DNA of 64,000 nt, taken from the NCBI RefSeq assembly GCF_011745365.1, contig NW_024468911.1, forward strand, positions 4,706,759 to 4,770,758, given 5' to 3'. Position 1 is the first letter of the stretch. Each line of letters begins with the position of its first letter. Position numbers and translations under genes: made by a program. The notes beneath the pieces were generated by a model, which saw nothing but the letters and a program-made list of their open reading frames with translations, was not told where the DNA came from and did not search any database. Shown here piece after piece: positions 36,956 to 46,728 of the stretch. This DNA comes from Cryphonectria parasitica EP155 (taxonomy: Eukaryota > Ascomycota > Sordariomycetes > Diaporthales > Cryphonectriaceae).

Positions 36956-38674
36956 ATGGCACCTTGCTGTGCAGGAGGCTCACCAGCCTTTCTTCCTTTC
37001 CTCTACCCATCTCTCTTTCTCGCCAGGTTCCCAAAGACAAGCAGGGCCGTCAAGGTCAGACACCATGTAACGGAGACGGCGTCGGCAGAAACAACCTCTC
37101 CGTCGTCGACATCATCTAGGCTTGACCCCAGTCCTGACGACTACTATATCACCAACTTTGCCGACAAGGCCAAGCTGAGTTTATTTGCTGGTGCTGGTGG
37201 CAATGGCTGTATCAGTTTTGCCCGCGATGCCTACTTGCCGGATGGCCCACCGAACGGAGGCGACGGCGGCCATGGCGGCAACGTCTACATCCAGGCCGCC
37301 TATGGCGAGACGTCTCTTCACAAGCTAGCACGACGACAGTTCTTCAGGGCAACGAGAGGCACCAACGGTCAGGGCGGTACTAGGTCTGGGAGGCGAGGTG
37401 AAGATCTCATCATCACCGTGCCCGTGGGCACCGTTGTTCGTGAGATCAGCCGGGAGGATCCTGAAGCAGACGAAGAATTCCGCAGACGGGCAGCACGGTC
37501 GCGCAAATCCCTCGCCGCACCAGGAGATGGGCAGTCGGAAGAAACCTCGACAGCACAGTCATCATCCTCCTCGTCAGCAGAGGAGTCACAATACGACAAC
37601 CCCGAAATCGAGAAGTGGGTGCTGTACCCAGGCATAGCCTCTTCCGAGAAGAAAAAAATCTGGATTCCCGACCTCCCCAGACGCGAGAAGCTCTTTGCTC
37701 AACCACCTGCACCTATCCAGCTTGATCTGTCCAGACCCACACGGACCCCTATTCTGCTCGCAGCAGGTGCCCTGGGCGGGCTCGGAAACCCCCACTTTGT
37801 TTCCAGGGAAGTACCAAGACCGCTGTACGCGACCAAGGGGGACAAGGCCGTCTCGATGAAGATCGAGCTGGAGCTGAAGCTTCTCGCGGACGTCGGGCTC
37901 GTGGGCCTCCCCAACGCGGGAAAAAGCACACTCGTGCGAGCCCTGACCAACAGTCGCGCGCGGGTAGGCGCTTGGGCTTTCACGACTCTGCAGCCCAACA
38001 TTGGCACCGTTGTGCTTGACAACAACCGTGGCAGGCCCATCGTCACGAGCTATCACCGGCAGGACCCGGATGAAACCTGGGAGGGGGATGTGGACGTAAG
38101 GCAGCGCAAGAGGTTTACCATCGCAGACATTCCTGGTCTGATTGAGGGTGCTCACCTCGACAAAGGTCTGGGAATTGCGTTCCTTCGTCATGTAGAGAGG
38201 GCCGGCGTGCTGGCTTTCGTGATTGACCTGAACGCCGGGAATGCGGTCGCGGCACTCAAGTCGCTGTGGAATGAAGTCGGCCTCTATGCACAGATGCGAG
38301 AGGAGCAGGAGCTGGACCGCGAACGCGAAGCGAGGATTGAATATGACCTCAAAGCAGGGCTTGATGGACCAAACTTTGGTCAAGAATGGCCGATTCACTC
38401 CGAGTATCCGTCCGCGCCGGAAAACCAAAGGGGTCTTCACATTGCAGCGAAGCCGTGGTTTGTCATCGCCACAAAGGGTGACCTGCCGGGCGCGAAGGAG
38501 AACTTCAAGGAGCTCCGAGAGTACTTGACCAAGGTGACCAACGGCGACGCGCCGCATCCCAGCGGGATTGAGAAGGCATGGATCAAGGACTGTGCGGCTA
38601 TACCAGTCAGCGCTATCAAAGGACAGGGCGTGGACAGGATCATTCACTGGACCGTGGGACTGCTGGACGACTAG
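36956..38674 (+). CDS. MTG2: Mitochondrial Obg-family GTPase (MTG2-like)
   Basis: Single exon, 572 aa from the ATG at 36956. The frame is open to 36899 through a GTG only. The N-terminus is hydrophobic and basic with few acids, consistent with mitochondrial import. An Obg glycine-rich fold begins near residue 70 (LSLFAGAGGNGCISFARD, PNGGDGGHGGNVYI, NGQGGTRSGRRGEDL) and closes with LAAGALGGLGNPHF. Between these parts lies a Ser/Glu-rich insertion of roughly 90 residues. The G domain follows, with G1 GLPNAGKST at about 317-325, G3 DIPGLIEGAH at about 391, a TKGD-type G4 and PVSAIKGQG. Family members assist assembly of the large mitochondrial ribosomal subunit on the inner membrane. The gene converges with the disrupted membrane-protein gene at about 226 bp. 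Confidence 0.9.
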   Translation: MAPCCAGGSPAFLPFLYPSLFLARFPKTSRAVKVRHHVTETASAETTSPSSTSSRLDPSPDDYYITNFADKAKLSLFAGAGGNGCISFARDAYLPDGPPNGGDGGHGGNVYIQAAYGETSLHKLARRQFFRATRGTNGQGGTRSGRRGEDLIITVPVGTVVREISREDPEADEEFRRRAARSRKSLAAPGDGQSEETSTAQSSSSSSAEESQYDNPEIEKWVLYPGIASSEKKKIWIPDLPRREKLFAQPPAPIQLDLSRPTRTPILLAAGALGGLGNPHFVSREVPRPLYATKGDKAVSMKIELELKLLADVGLVGLPNAGKSTLVRALTNSRARVGAWAFTTLQPNIGTVVLDNNRGRPIVTSYHRQDPDETWEGDVDVRQRKRFTIADIPGLIEGAHLDKGLGIAFLRHVERAGVLAFVIDLNAGNAVAALKSLWNEVGLYAQMREEQELDREREARIEYDLKAGLDGPNFGQEWPIHSEYPSAPENQRGLHIAAKPWFVIATKGDLPGAKENFKELREYLTKVTNGDAPHPSGIEKAWIKDCAAIPVSAIKGQGVDRIIHWTVGLLDD

Positions 38675-38900
38675 CTCCGTCAAATCTATTGGAGACTGCA
38701 GCTTGCCATGATTCTAGCAAAGTGCTGTTCGAGATAATGAGATTGGATTCCTGCCACCATAAGAACATGAAAACTCTGACATTGCATCATGAAACGTTCC
38801 AGGGCAGACGAGTCCGGCCGCTCCCCTTCGCACACACACTCTCTCAATCGTCGAAACAACTTGACCCATATCTTCACTGCGTCTCGTCGAGCTCGGCCTC

Positions 38901-39550
38901 TCAAGAGGACCTCGGTGCACCACGGTCTTGGTGCGCAGTCCCTGCTGCTTCTGTGACTGCTCTCCTGAAGTCGGCGTCGCTCTTGTTCATTTCAAATTCC
39001 TCCATCTTGTCCTCATGCACTTTTCTTTTGCGAGTGAACTTCAGCATGGGTATCGAGCCGGCGATGATCCCCAAGCTGCACTCAATGACGGTCCACATGA
39101 CGATCTTGCCTGTGCTGTACAGGTAGTTATCATCTGAACTGTATGCATCTGTGTACACGGTGCGCAACACCGACGCGACGGAAGCACTTATTTGCGCCAC
39201 GTCAGTTGTCAGCTAACCGTCGAATCACAATCGGGCAAGCGTAAAATGGATTAAGGTTTTAAACTCACATGATACCGAAGCCTAGAGCCACACCCGTCAT
39301 GATCTTCGACTTGACGGCCATCTCAGGACTCCACAGCAGGAGGGTCGAGATAGTGGCCATGGCCAGGTCCGACACAACGTCAAATGCATACCCTGTCTTT
39401 GCGAGGGCAACGAAGATGTCCGAGTCCATGCAGGTCCCATCACCAGTCCAGTTCGACTGAATGGGCCTGCACTTCGCTAGCAAGGTAATAACGCCTGCGA
39501 TGCACAGCACGATGACGAGTGCAATGAGGCCCCAGACGATGTAGACGAAT
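38901..39550 (-). pseudogene. 3' part of a retrotransposon-disrupted rhodopsin-fold membrane protein
   Basis: Minus strand; the downstream remainder of the gene whose 5' part is at 47530-48069. The exon at 39550..39269 resumes codon-perfectly after one copy of the target duplication. An 82-bp intron (donor GTGAGT, acceptor ATAAG) leads to the last exon 39186..38901. The sequence shows FVYIVWGLIALVIVLCIAG, then TGDGTCMD, two more helices, and STLLLWSPEMAVKSK. GFGIIASVASVLRTVYTD spans the intron, and KIVMWTVIECSLGIIAGS precedes a charged tail. This is the layout of the fungal rhodopsin-domain/PTH11-like integral membrane family: seven helices with a conserved WxxVE near the last one. With the transposon removed, the ORF would encode 316 aa. 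The copy here has no start codon of its own. Confidence 0.85.
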
Positions 39551-39555
39551 CGTCT
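39551..39555. repeat. Target-site duplication (left copy)
   Basis: CGTCT immediately before the left LTR. It equals the 5 bp following the right LTR (47530-47534). Ty3/gypsy integrases typically duplicate 5 bp. Confidence 0.92.
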
Positions 39556-39788
39556 TGTAGAAGGCACTCTAGGGGCTGTACAAATGGTAGAAGGGAAGAT
39601 GATTCTTCAATTAATCTATCTCAAGGCACGCTTGCCAATTGCCTTCTATATAGAAGGCAATTAGCACTAGTCCCAACTGAGCTAGCGTACCTGGCGACTC
39701 ACTGCCTTTCCATTGAATGGCCCAGGCCAGTGAGTCAGGGTGGCCACCCAGGCCTCATTCACCTAAGGCCCCTATGGCCACTGCCACA
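39556..39788 (-). repeat. LTR (3' LTR in element orientation)
   Basis: 233 bp, TGT...ACA ends. It matches 47297-47529 with no difference that I could see by eye. It contains the 26-bp palindrome at 39637-39662. Confidence 0.96.
39637..39662. repeat. Perfect 26-bp palindrome inside the LTR
   Basis: The half-site AATTGCCTTCTAT is followed directly by its reverse complement, with no spacer and a TATATA centre. The second LTR carries the same palindrome at 47378-47403. The centre could serve as a TATA element in either direction. Confidence 0.9.
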
Positions 39789-39828
39789 AGTGCCGGCCAC
39801 GGAAAAACGTTCCTGCTGTCCTCAGCAG

Positions 39829-42800
39829 CTATCTAGGGGTCACGTGTCCACGTGTCAGTCTCGCGCTTCTTCGGAGGCCAGGAGAGGTCTCAGGGCCCTG
39901 TTTTCCATCCTTTTCAGGCTCAGGGAGGCCTCCAGACGCGTTGTCAGACGCGTCAATGTTGACAGCCGGGGAGGCTGTGCCCTTGGCAGGCCGACCTCGC
40001 TTCCTCCGTGCTGGCACGGCTTCTCCATCCTCATTGCCGTCAGGCAACAGTTTCTTGGAAGGCCGGCCGCGCTTTCTCTTCACGGGGTCAGCTGGGCTGT
40101 CTTTCACGAGGATTTCTGTAGCCTTGTCGGGGTGTGCGCGTTCGTATTCCTCGATGAGGCCAGGGCACTTAAGGCTTCTCAAATCCTTCCAGCGATCGTG
40201 CCGCGAGGACCATCCCTTCCATCGCACCAGATATCGCACTGTATTCTTGCCACCTCGTCGCTCGATCTTCTTGTCTACGATGCGATCGACTTCGTAGTAG
40301 TCCTCATCAGGTCCAATTGAGTCATCGCTGTCTTCGTTGTGCTCGATCGGGCCAGGCTCAGGTAGCTGGCGGTTGAAGGGGTCGTCGGTAGGCTTGTACC
40401 GACTCAGGTACTGAATGCTGACCACTGGGTGTACTTGAACGTCAGCATCACGGTCACCAGTTTTGAAGTCAAGTTCATAAGCCAAAGGTGACACTTTTCT
40501 GATGATCGTAAAAGGGCCTTCGCGAAGAGCCTGTGTCTTGTTGGCCTGGCGCAGCAGTGGCTTGTATGCCTTGCCAAGTTTTAGCCAGACTTTGTCGCCC
40601 TTCTCGTATTCTTCGTGTCGGTGTTTGGCATCGTACGTGCGTTTGTTGTCTGCTGCGACGATGTCCATAGCCAGTTGCGCGTCTTTTCGCAGGTGTTCAC
40701 GCATAAAGCGTATCTCGGACAGTTGTTTGGTGATGTTGACTAATCGGTCGGACGGTGACTGGATCTTGAATCCGAACAGAAACTCGTGAGGGCTCGCGTC
40801 AATGGAGCGTTGGTGTGAGTTGTTCAGATTCCACTGCAAAGAGGGAATTAGGTCTATCCAAACCTCGTCAGGGTGTTCAGCAGCGTGGTATCTGATAGCC
40901 AGCTCGACATCCTGATTCTTTCGTTCAGCTGCTCCATCAGCCTGAGGGTGGTGTGCTGTAGTCATCTGTAGACGCGTGCCAAAGGCCTTCCATAGGCCCG
41001 TCCAGTAGTCTGAGGTGAACTTGGCGTCGCGGTCAGAGATAATCGCTCGAGGGCATGCCCAGTCGCTCAACAGCAGCTGTCTGCCCAGGACAGCTCCCCA
41101 TTGCTTGGCTGAGTAGGTTGAGTGGCCTGGAATCAGTAGAGTCCTCTTGGAGGTCTTGCAAGTGACGGGCATCAGCGAGTTGTAGGCTTTGGAGCCTTTT
41201 ACCTGCCACGGGGTGCCTGTTGATTCGACTGAGGGCAATCCAAGGATGAAGTCGAGGGAGATCGTATGCATAGGTTCAGAGGGGGCCTGAATCGGTTGGA
41301 GTAAACCTGCTGGCTTCTGGTTTTGCTTCTTCTGAGCGCCACACTCGTGGCAGTGATCGACATACTGTGAGACAAGCAGTCGCTTCTTCCTGAAGTGAAG
41401 ACCATCCAACTCGGCCATCATGCGGTCTCTGCCAAAGTGGTGCTTATCGTCGTGTGCGTCGCGCAGAAGTTCCTGCACCAGAGGTCGTGGGACGACAAGG
41501 CGTTCTTTTCCATCATTGTCGTAGTTGTACAACAGTTGGTCCTTCAGGCGGAATGGGTGGCCGGGCTTAGAAGCAGAGACAATGTCCTCATTGTTTACCA
41601 AGGTAGGAGGCTTCTTTCCGGCTGAACCGACCTTTGTCAGGTCTGTGATGATGTTCCCATAGACTGTATCCTCCTTGTATCCTCGCCAGAAGCGCTGTCG
41701 CATATCCTCAGACATTTGTGCTTCCGACAAGACAAGGAAGACTGTGGGTAGATCATCAACTACCGTGTCGAGAGTGGCTGGTTCGTCGCTCCGTCGCGCC
41801 TCCGCATCTCCTGTTGCAGACAGCCTTGACAAGGCATCAGGGACATAGTTGAGCTTCCCAGCCAGGTGGTGAATGTCGAACTGGTACTGGCTGAGGTAGA
41901 TGGAGGCGTTGACAAGACGTCGGTTAGCACGGTCTGTAGACGAGGTGTCAAGGCGCGTTTGGGTAACGATGCCACGCGTGGCGTCGTGATCTGTGAGGAC
42001 AACTACAGGCTGCGCTTGGTTTGATTGAATCAGCTTGCGCAGGCGTTTCGTTGCCCAGACCAGACACGCAACCTCTTGCTCAGAGGGACCGTAGTTCATT
42101 TCAGCTTTCGTCAAGCAGCGGCTGAGGAACATTACTGGTTTGATAGCGTGCGAGGGGATCGGCTTGCCAGGTTGCCAGATATAGTCTTCCTTCAACTGAA
42201 AGACCATCACGCCAAATCCTCGTTGCAAGCATCCATCTACTTGGATAAACAGCTTCTGCAATGGTTCCATATGGTACAAGCGCATCTTTCTGCAGATAGT
42301 GTTCTGTAGGTCCTCGAAAGCTATCTTTTCAGCGTCTGTTGGCTCGTAGTATGTGCGACGTGTATAAGCTTGACGCTGCGACTTCTTCCCAGGTGTGATT
42401 TTTCCAAGCTTACGGCCTTCAGCCAGCAGCGCTGTCTTTCGCAGTTGAAGCGGTTCCACGAGCTGCGCGTAGTACGGGATCATCGTTCGTAGGAAACCGG
42501 TCGCGCCAAGGTAGGTTTCGAGGTCCTTGAGGTTTCTAGGGAAGGTCATCTTCCGAAAGGCCTCAGTGCGTTCCTTCGTGGTAGACAGGCCAAGCGCGTC
42601 GACATAGAAGCCAAGAAGTTCGACCGAGGGGAAACCGATGTGACTCTTTGTGGGAGAAATAGAGATTCCCTTCCTGTCGAAGATGTTCAGGGCGACGTCG
42701 AGGTGCTTCAGGTGGTCCTCAAACGAATCTGAGAAGATCACGATGTCGTCGATAAATGCCTTGACGAAGTGCCTGTGGTCACGAAGTAGCCTGTCCATAT

Positions 42801-45800
42801 ACCTCTGGGCGTGAGCTGGCGAGTTGCGGTAGCCCATCAGGGCCACTGTTGGTCGCTCAAGGCCACGGTGCGTGACCATGGTCTGACGGTCACGATACTC
42901 AGGGTGGACAGGGAACTGGTAAAAGAAAGCTGTGGCGTCGATAACCGTGATGTGCCGCTTACCGCGTATAGCCTCGATCACGTCTGACTGAAGAGGAAGG
43001 GGGTAATTATCAGGCACTGCCCACTTGTTGAGGGCCCTGAGATCTGCAACGATGCGGCCCTTTTCCTTCCCGTGTACTGTTCGCCAGACCACGAAGATCG
43101 GCAATGCGAACGGACAGACGTCGTCAGCGAACTCGAGGCGGCCAGCTTCGTGCATTTCTTCGTGCACCTGGTCGATGAACTTCTCGTCCTTGCGGGAAAC
43201 AGGGTAGCGGGGACGATTCAGTTTTGCGTGTTGCCATCCTTCCATCAAGGGGATCTTCATCATCTGGTCCTCAGGCATGTCAAGAGGGCCTTTGTTTTCC
43301 CACACAGCAGGGTACTTTTCGACAATCCTCTTGAATTGTCGAGCTTTGACCGGGTCCTGTGAACAGATGCGAACGCCGTTATCAAGGACCATTGCTGGGG
43401 CTTCGTCTGGGGCTTTGATGCCCAGGGATCCCTTGATAATGGTCGAAGGTTTCCGTATGTCGAGGTCGTGGTCGTCGGACGGTAGTGCCTCGGTATCCGT
43501 CGAGAGGTCGATGCCATAGGCCATTCCCATATCGCCGAGGGAGTGACAAACAGCGTCGCTGTAAGGCGTAGAGGACAAGCTATCCCTTAGCAGGAAATCA
43601 CCAATAGGACGTGTCTCTGTTTCTGCGCCCTTGGCTGTTGCGATGATCTCTGGCGTGAGGTCGAATTCTCCGTTCACTGCCACCTGACCAACAGGAACCT
43701 TCAATGAAGATGCGAATTGCACGCTGTGTGCACCTATCGCGTGGGTGTCGGCCGGCTGGTAGGTCGACGCCAGTCCTCCCAAGGCAGCTGCCACTGCCAG
43801 GGCCTTTACAGCGCCCTTGAAGGTAGCTTTGAACCATCCCGTGTCCTCACACTCGTGGATAGTTCCCATGCGGGTGCCTTTGGGGATCTTGACAGCTCCT
43901 TCCGTAGCGTTGTGCAGGGCTACTACAGGGGGTGAAGAAGCATCGACCTGCGCGTTCAGCGCGGTGCCGTGGGTCGATGTGAAAGAGAATGAGCGGCCTT
44001 TGGGCAGTTCAGCGTACCTCACAGCCACCTGAGCAGTCTCGCCAGGGCTGACAACATAGGCGTGGGCCATCCTCACCTTTCGCACCGTAGGTGAGAGGGC
44101 CTGACGCTGAACCTCGAAAGGCACCTGGAAGTTGCCTTGCCCTGGGTATGTGATAGCCTGGTCCTCGTAATTGATGATGGCCTTGCGGGCTTTGAGCCAT
44201 CCGTTGCCGATAAGGGCTCCAGCGGGTAGGTCATCCACGATCCATGCCCCAGCACGCTGGCACAGCAGTCCAGGAGAGCCGTCGGCACGCCTGCCACAGG
44301 CGTAGAAGTCCCATTCAGCGTATTTGGACAGCGTGATCGTGCCCTTTCCCACACCCCCGATCTTTTGAGGCTTGTGAACCGAGACCTCAGCGGCAGGGAA
44401 CTGACTGAGGAACTGTCGGTCCACCAAGTCGTGACCAGTGCCAGTGTCTTTGCAGAGGGTCATATCAGGTCCGGTGGGAGTAGCTCGTACGGTGATTTTC
44501 ATGTGAGTGTAACCGCCGATAGGCTCGTTCGGCTGCTTTTCGGGCGTGGCTTCCGTGAGGATGTCTTCATCACGGTATTGGACCGGTGGTATGCTTGTCT
44601 CAGGCGAAGTAGTTCCAAAAGACATAGCGTGCTTCAGACGTCTCTTGACCTCTTTGAAGACGTTCGTCTTCTGGTCTCGATCCTGGCAAGCGCCCACGTG
44701 CTGGAACATCTGGCTTCGAGAATCAAACTCTCTGTCACAGAAGATACACGTGCGGTTGACTGGGTGGTCGACTTCGCGTAGGTTGTAGACGCGGCCTACA
44801 GGGCTAGGCGATCGAGAGTAGTATGACGAGGTTGGCGAGGGCGATCGTCCAGGACTATCGATCCAGTGTACCTGCCTATCGCCAGGCGAAGGTAGGTCGT
44901 CACTGTCGTCCTCAGAGGGCGTGTCTTCACCCTTGTCCTCGGTAACGTTGTAGGCTTTCTTTTTGTCGGAGGTCGCTGGGCGACTCCAGTCGCGTTTCTT
45001 GCGATCCTCAGACTTGCCATCCTTCCTGGACCGATCGTAATCACGGTCGCGGTTGCGATCCCGAGGCTTGTCGCGGTTGGAGTCCCGGTTTTGGTATGAA
45101 TCGCGATCTCGAGGCTCGTACCTTGAGGAACGAGTCACGCTCTTGTCACGATAGCTTGACCGATCTTTGTCGCGGCGGTCATGACCACGATCCCTTCCGC
45201 GATCACGATCGCGGTTATCTCGACGATCTCGGTCGTCGCGGCGGTTGCTGCTGGTGCGAGAGTCGTACTTGCGGGCTGGGGAACGGTCTCGACGACTACC
45301 CTTTCCTCTGTAGTACTCAGGGTAGCGTCGATCAGCGATGTTGACCAAGATGCTCTTGGCCTGCTCGACCTCCTCCATATACTCGTCCAGGGTGTTGTAG
45401 CGACGAGGAGGGGCAAGGTGGTGCTGAATGCGTTCATCCATCTTGCTCCAGATGTCGTTCAAGGCGCCCTTCCAGTTGAGGTTCTCGCGGTCGAGAATGC
45501 CCATACCGCGCGCGTATCGGAGGTTCTTCTGGATGAACTTTCGCAGGGCAAACTCGTCCTCAGCAATGTTTCTCAAGGTCAGGTAGCTTTCGCGGAACTT
45601 TCGCGTGGCACGCGTGGGTTCCATGGCGAATCGCTGAGCCAGGAGATTGGTGACGACGCCATATCCTCCTCGACGAAGCTCGGCGCGCTTAGTGTTGGTC
45701 AACTCGTTGGTCCACCAGTAAATGGCAGCGCCTTGCAGTAAGGTGCTGAACATGCGCAATATCTCGTTCTCAATATCAGCATCATTCGTGCCATCTTTGA

Positions 45801-46728
45801 GGGACTCAAGACGGTCTAGAAAGGACCAGACATCAGTGAAGACGAGGTCCTTGCCGACTGTAACCATGCCAACATCTTCGGGGTCGTCGTATTCAGGGTC
45901 GAAGACTCCCAATTCCTCCCTCTTCATCTTGATGACGTGCTGGGTGCTTGATCGGTTCGAGAACGGGGTATCGTCGCGCTGGCTACGAGGATTGCCCGAT
46001 CCAGGTCCTGGAGGCCTGTCGGGAGGATGACGGCCACCGCTACCACTTCCCTGGTCGTCGGAGTCGTCGCCCGAGTCACCAGGGTCGCCTCCTCCAGCGC
46101 CGTAGTGAACAGTTCGTCGGGGAGCGGTTGAGCCCTGAGAGGGTCCAGGTACGGCGGGGGGTATATTACCATTGCTGACCTGAAAGCGAATATCCGAGGC
46201 AGTTGCCTCAGGGCCAAGTTTGAAGTGGCGCATCAGCTGGGCTAGCATGTCGGTCTGCCTACCGACCTGAGTATCGAGGGCTCCTTGTTTGATGGCTATC
46301 GTGGCTTGCTGGGTCTCAAGGCGAGCTACAGCGTCGGCGGTTTTCCTGATCTCCAGGTTTGCGTGCACCGCAGCCATCTTCGCGTCGTCAGCCTGCGTCT
46401 TGATGTAGCGAATATATTCCTTGAAAGCAGGGTTGTTCGAGAAGTTGGCTGGCTCTTCAAGGTCCTCGTGCTGGAGGGTGCCAGTCTCGCGTTGCGCAGC
46501 AGGGGACTCGAACAGTGCTGAGCTGTTGCCATGGTAGTCTCCCGCCTGGAACGGGTTGTCCTGACTGGCGGTCTCTTCTTCTCGAGAGGCCATCGCGTCT
46601 TCACTCGTCGAGCGTCCGTGAAGAAGTTTGGGGTCTTTGCCTAGCTGTGTCGCCAGACTGGCAGCCAGGTCGGCTGTGGTAGCACGGTGGATAGGTGGTC
46701 GAGTTGGGTTCTTTGAGAAACCGCTCAT
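39829..46728 (-). CDS. Gag-Pol-chromodomain polyprotein of the Ty3/gypsy element
   Basis: One frame of 2299 aa with no frameshift or stop between Gag and Pol. The start is the ATG at 46728. The N-terminal ~450 residues are Gag-like, helical with WWTNEL and a capsid-type region. A basic Arg/Asp/Ser-rich stretch (about 480-600) follows. A Cys2-His-Cys finger lies at 661-681, with spacing C-x2-C-x12-H-x3-C. The aspartic protease has DTG at 761-763. The reverse transcriptase catalytic FIDD is at 1325-1328. The RNase H region follows near 1490. The integrase has an HHCC-type zinc region from about 1759 and a core including SDRD at about 1898-1901. A chromodomain at about 2143-2193 (VRYLVRWKGWSSRHDRW) precedes a basic tail with AT-hook-like KRGRP repeats. 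The chromodomain and basic tail probably steer integration to particular chromatin. Confidence 0.95.
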   Translation of the reverse strand: MSGFSKNPTRPPIHRATTADLAASLATQLGKDPKLLHGRSTSEDAMASREEETASQDNPFQAGDYHGNSSALFESPAAQRETGTLQHEDLEEPANFSNNPAFKEYIRYIKTQADDAKMAAVHANLEIRKTADAVARLETQQATIAIKQGALDTQVGRQTDMLAQLMRHFKLGPEATASDIRFQVSNGNIPPAVPGPSQGSTAPRRTVHYGAGGGDPGDSGDDSDDQGSGSGGRHPPDRPPGPGSGNPRSQRDDTPFSNRSSTQHVIKMKREELGVFDPEYDDPEDVGMVTVGKDLVFTDVWSFLDRLESLKDGTNDADIENEILRMFSTLLQGAAIYWWTNELTNTKRAELRRGGYGVVTNLLAQRFAMEPTRATRKFRESYLTLRNIAEDEFALRKFIQKNLRYARGMGILDRENLNWKGALNDIWSKMDERIQHHLAPPRRYNTLDEYMEEVEQAKSILVNIADRRYPEYYRGKGSRRDRSPARKYDSRTSSNRRDDRDRRDNRDRDRGRDRGHDRRDKDRSSYRDKSVTRSSRYEPRDRDSYQNRDSNRDKPRDRNRDRDYDRSRKDGKSEDRKKRDWSRPATSDKKKAYNVTEDKGEDTPSEDDSDDLPSPGDRQVHWIDSPGRSPSPTSSYYSRSPSPVGRVYNLREVDHPVNRTCIFCDREFDSRSQMFQHVGACQDRDQKTNVFKEVKRRLKHAMSFGTTSPETSIPPVQYRDEDILTEATPEKQPNEPIGGYTHMKITVRATPTGPDMTLCKDTGTGHDLVDRQFLSQFPAAEVSVHKPQKIGGVGKGTITLSKYAEWDFYACGRRADGSPGLLCQRAGAWIVDDLPAGALIGNGWLKARKAIINYEDQAITYPGQGNFQVPFEVQRQALSPTVRKVRMAHAYVVSPGETAQVAVRYAELPKGRSFSFTSTHGTALNAQVDASSPPVVALHNATEGAVKIPKGTRMGTIHECEDTGWFKATFKGAVKALAVAAALGGLASTYQPADTHAIGAHSVQFASSLKVPVGQVAVNGEFDLTPEIIATAKGAETETRPIGDFLLRDSLSSTPYSDAVCHSLGDMGMAYGIDLSTDTEALPSDDHDLDIRKPSTIIKGSLGIKAPDEAPAMVLDNGVRICSQDPVKARQFKRIVEKYPAVWENKGPLDMPEDQMMKIPLMEGWQHAKLNRPRYPVSRKDEKFIDQVHEEMHEAGRLEFADDVCPFALPIFVVWRTVHGKEKGRIVADLRALNKWAVPDNYPLPLQSDVIEAIRGKRHITVIDATAFFYQFPVHPEYRDRQTMVTHRGLERPTVALMGYRNSPAHAQRYMDRLLRDHRHFVKAFIDDIVIFSDSFEDHLKHLDVALNIFDRKGISISPTKSHIGFPSVELLGFYVDALGLSTTKERTEAFRKMTFPRNLKDLETYLGATGFLRTMIPYYAQLVEPLQLRKTALLAEGRKLGKITPGKKSQRQAYTRRTYYEPTDAEKIAFEDLQNTICRKMRLYHMEPLQKLFIQVDGCLQRGFGVMVFQLKEDYIWQPGKPIPSHAIKPVMFLSRCLTKAEMNYGPSEQEVACLVWATKRLRKLIQSNQAQPVVVLTDHDATRGIVTQTRLDTSSTDRANRRLVNASIYLSQYQFDIHHLAGKLNYVPDALSRLSATGDAEARRSDEPATLDTVVDDLPTVFLVLSEAQMSEDMRQRFWRGYKEDTVYGNIITDLTKVGSAGKKPPTLVNNEDIVSASKPGHPFRLKDQLLYNYDNDGKERLVVPRPLVQELLRDAHDDKHHFGRDRMMAELDGLHFRKKRLLVSQYVDHCHECGAQKKQNQKPAGLLQPIQAPSEPMHTISLDFILGLPSVESTGTPWQVKGSKAYNSLMPVTCKTSKRTLLIPGHSTYSAKQWGAVLGRQLLLSDWACPRAIISDRDAKFTSDYWTGLWKAFGTRLQMTTAHHPQADGAAERKNQDVELAIRYHAAEHPDEVWIDLIPSLQWNLNNSHQRSIDASPHEFLFGFKIQSPSDRLVNITKQLSEIRFMREHLRKDAQLAMDIVAADNKRTYDAKHRHEEYEKGDKVWLKLGKAYKPLLRQANKTQALREGPFTIIRKVSPLAYELDFKTGDRDADVQVHPVVSIQYLSRYKPTDDPFNRQLPEPGPIEHNEDSDDSIGPDEDYYEVDRIVDKKIERRGGKNTVRYLVRWKGWSSRHDRWKDLRSLKCPGLIEEYERAHPDKATEILVKDSPADPVKRKRGRPSKKLLPDGNEDGEAVPARRKRGRPAKGTASPAVNIDASDNASGGLPEPEKDGKQGPETSPGLRRSARLTRGHVTPR

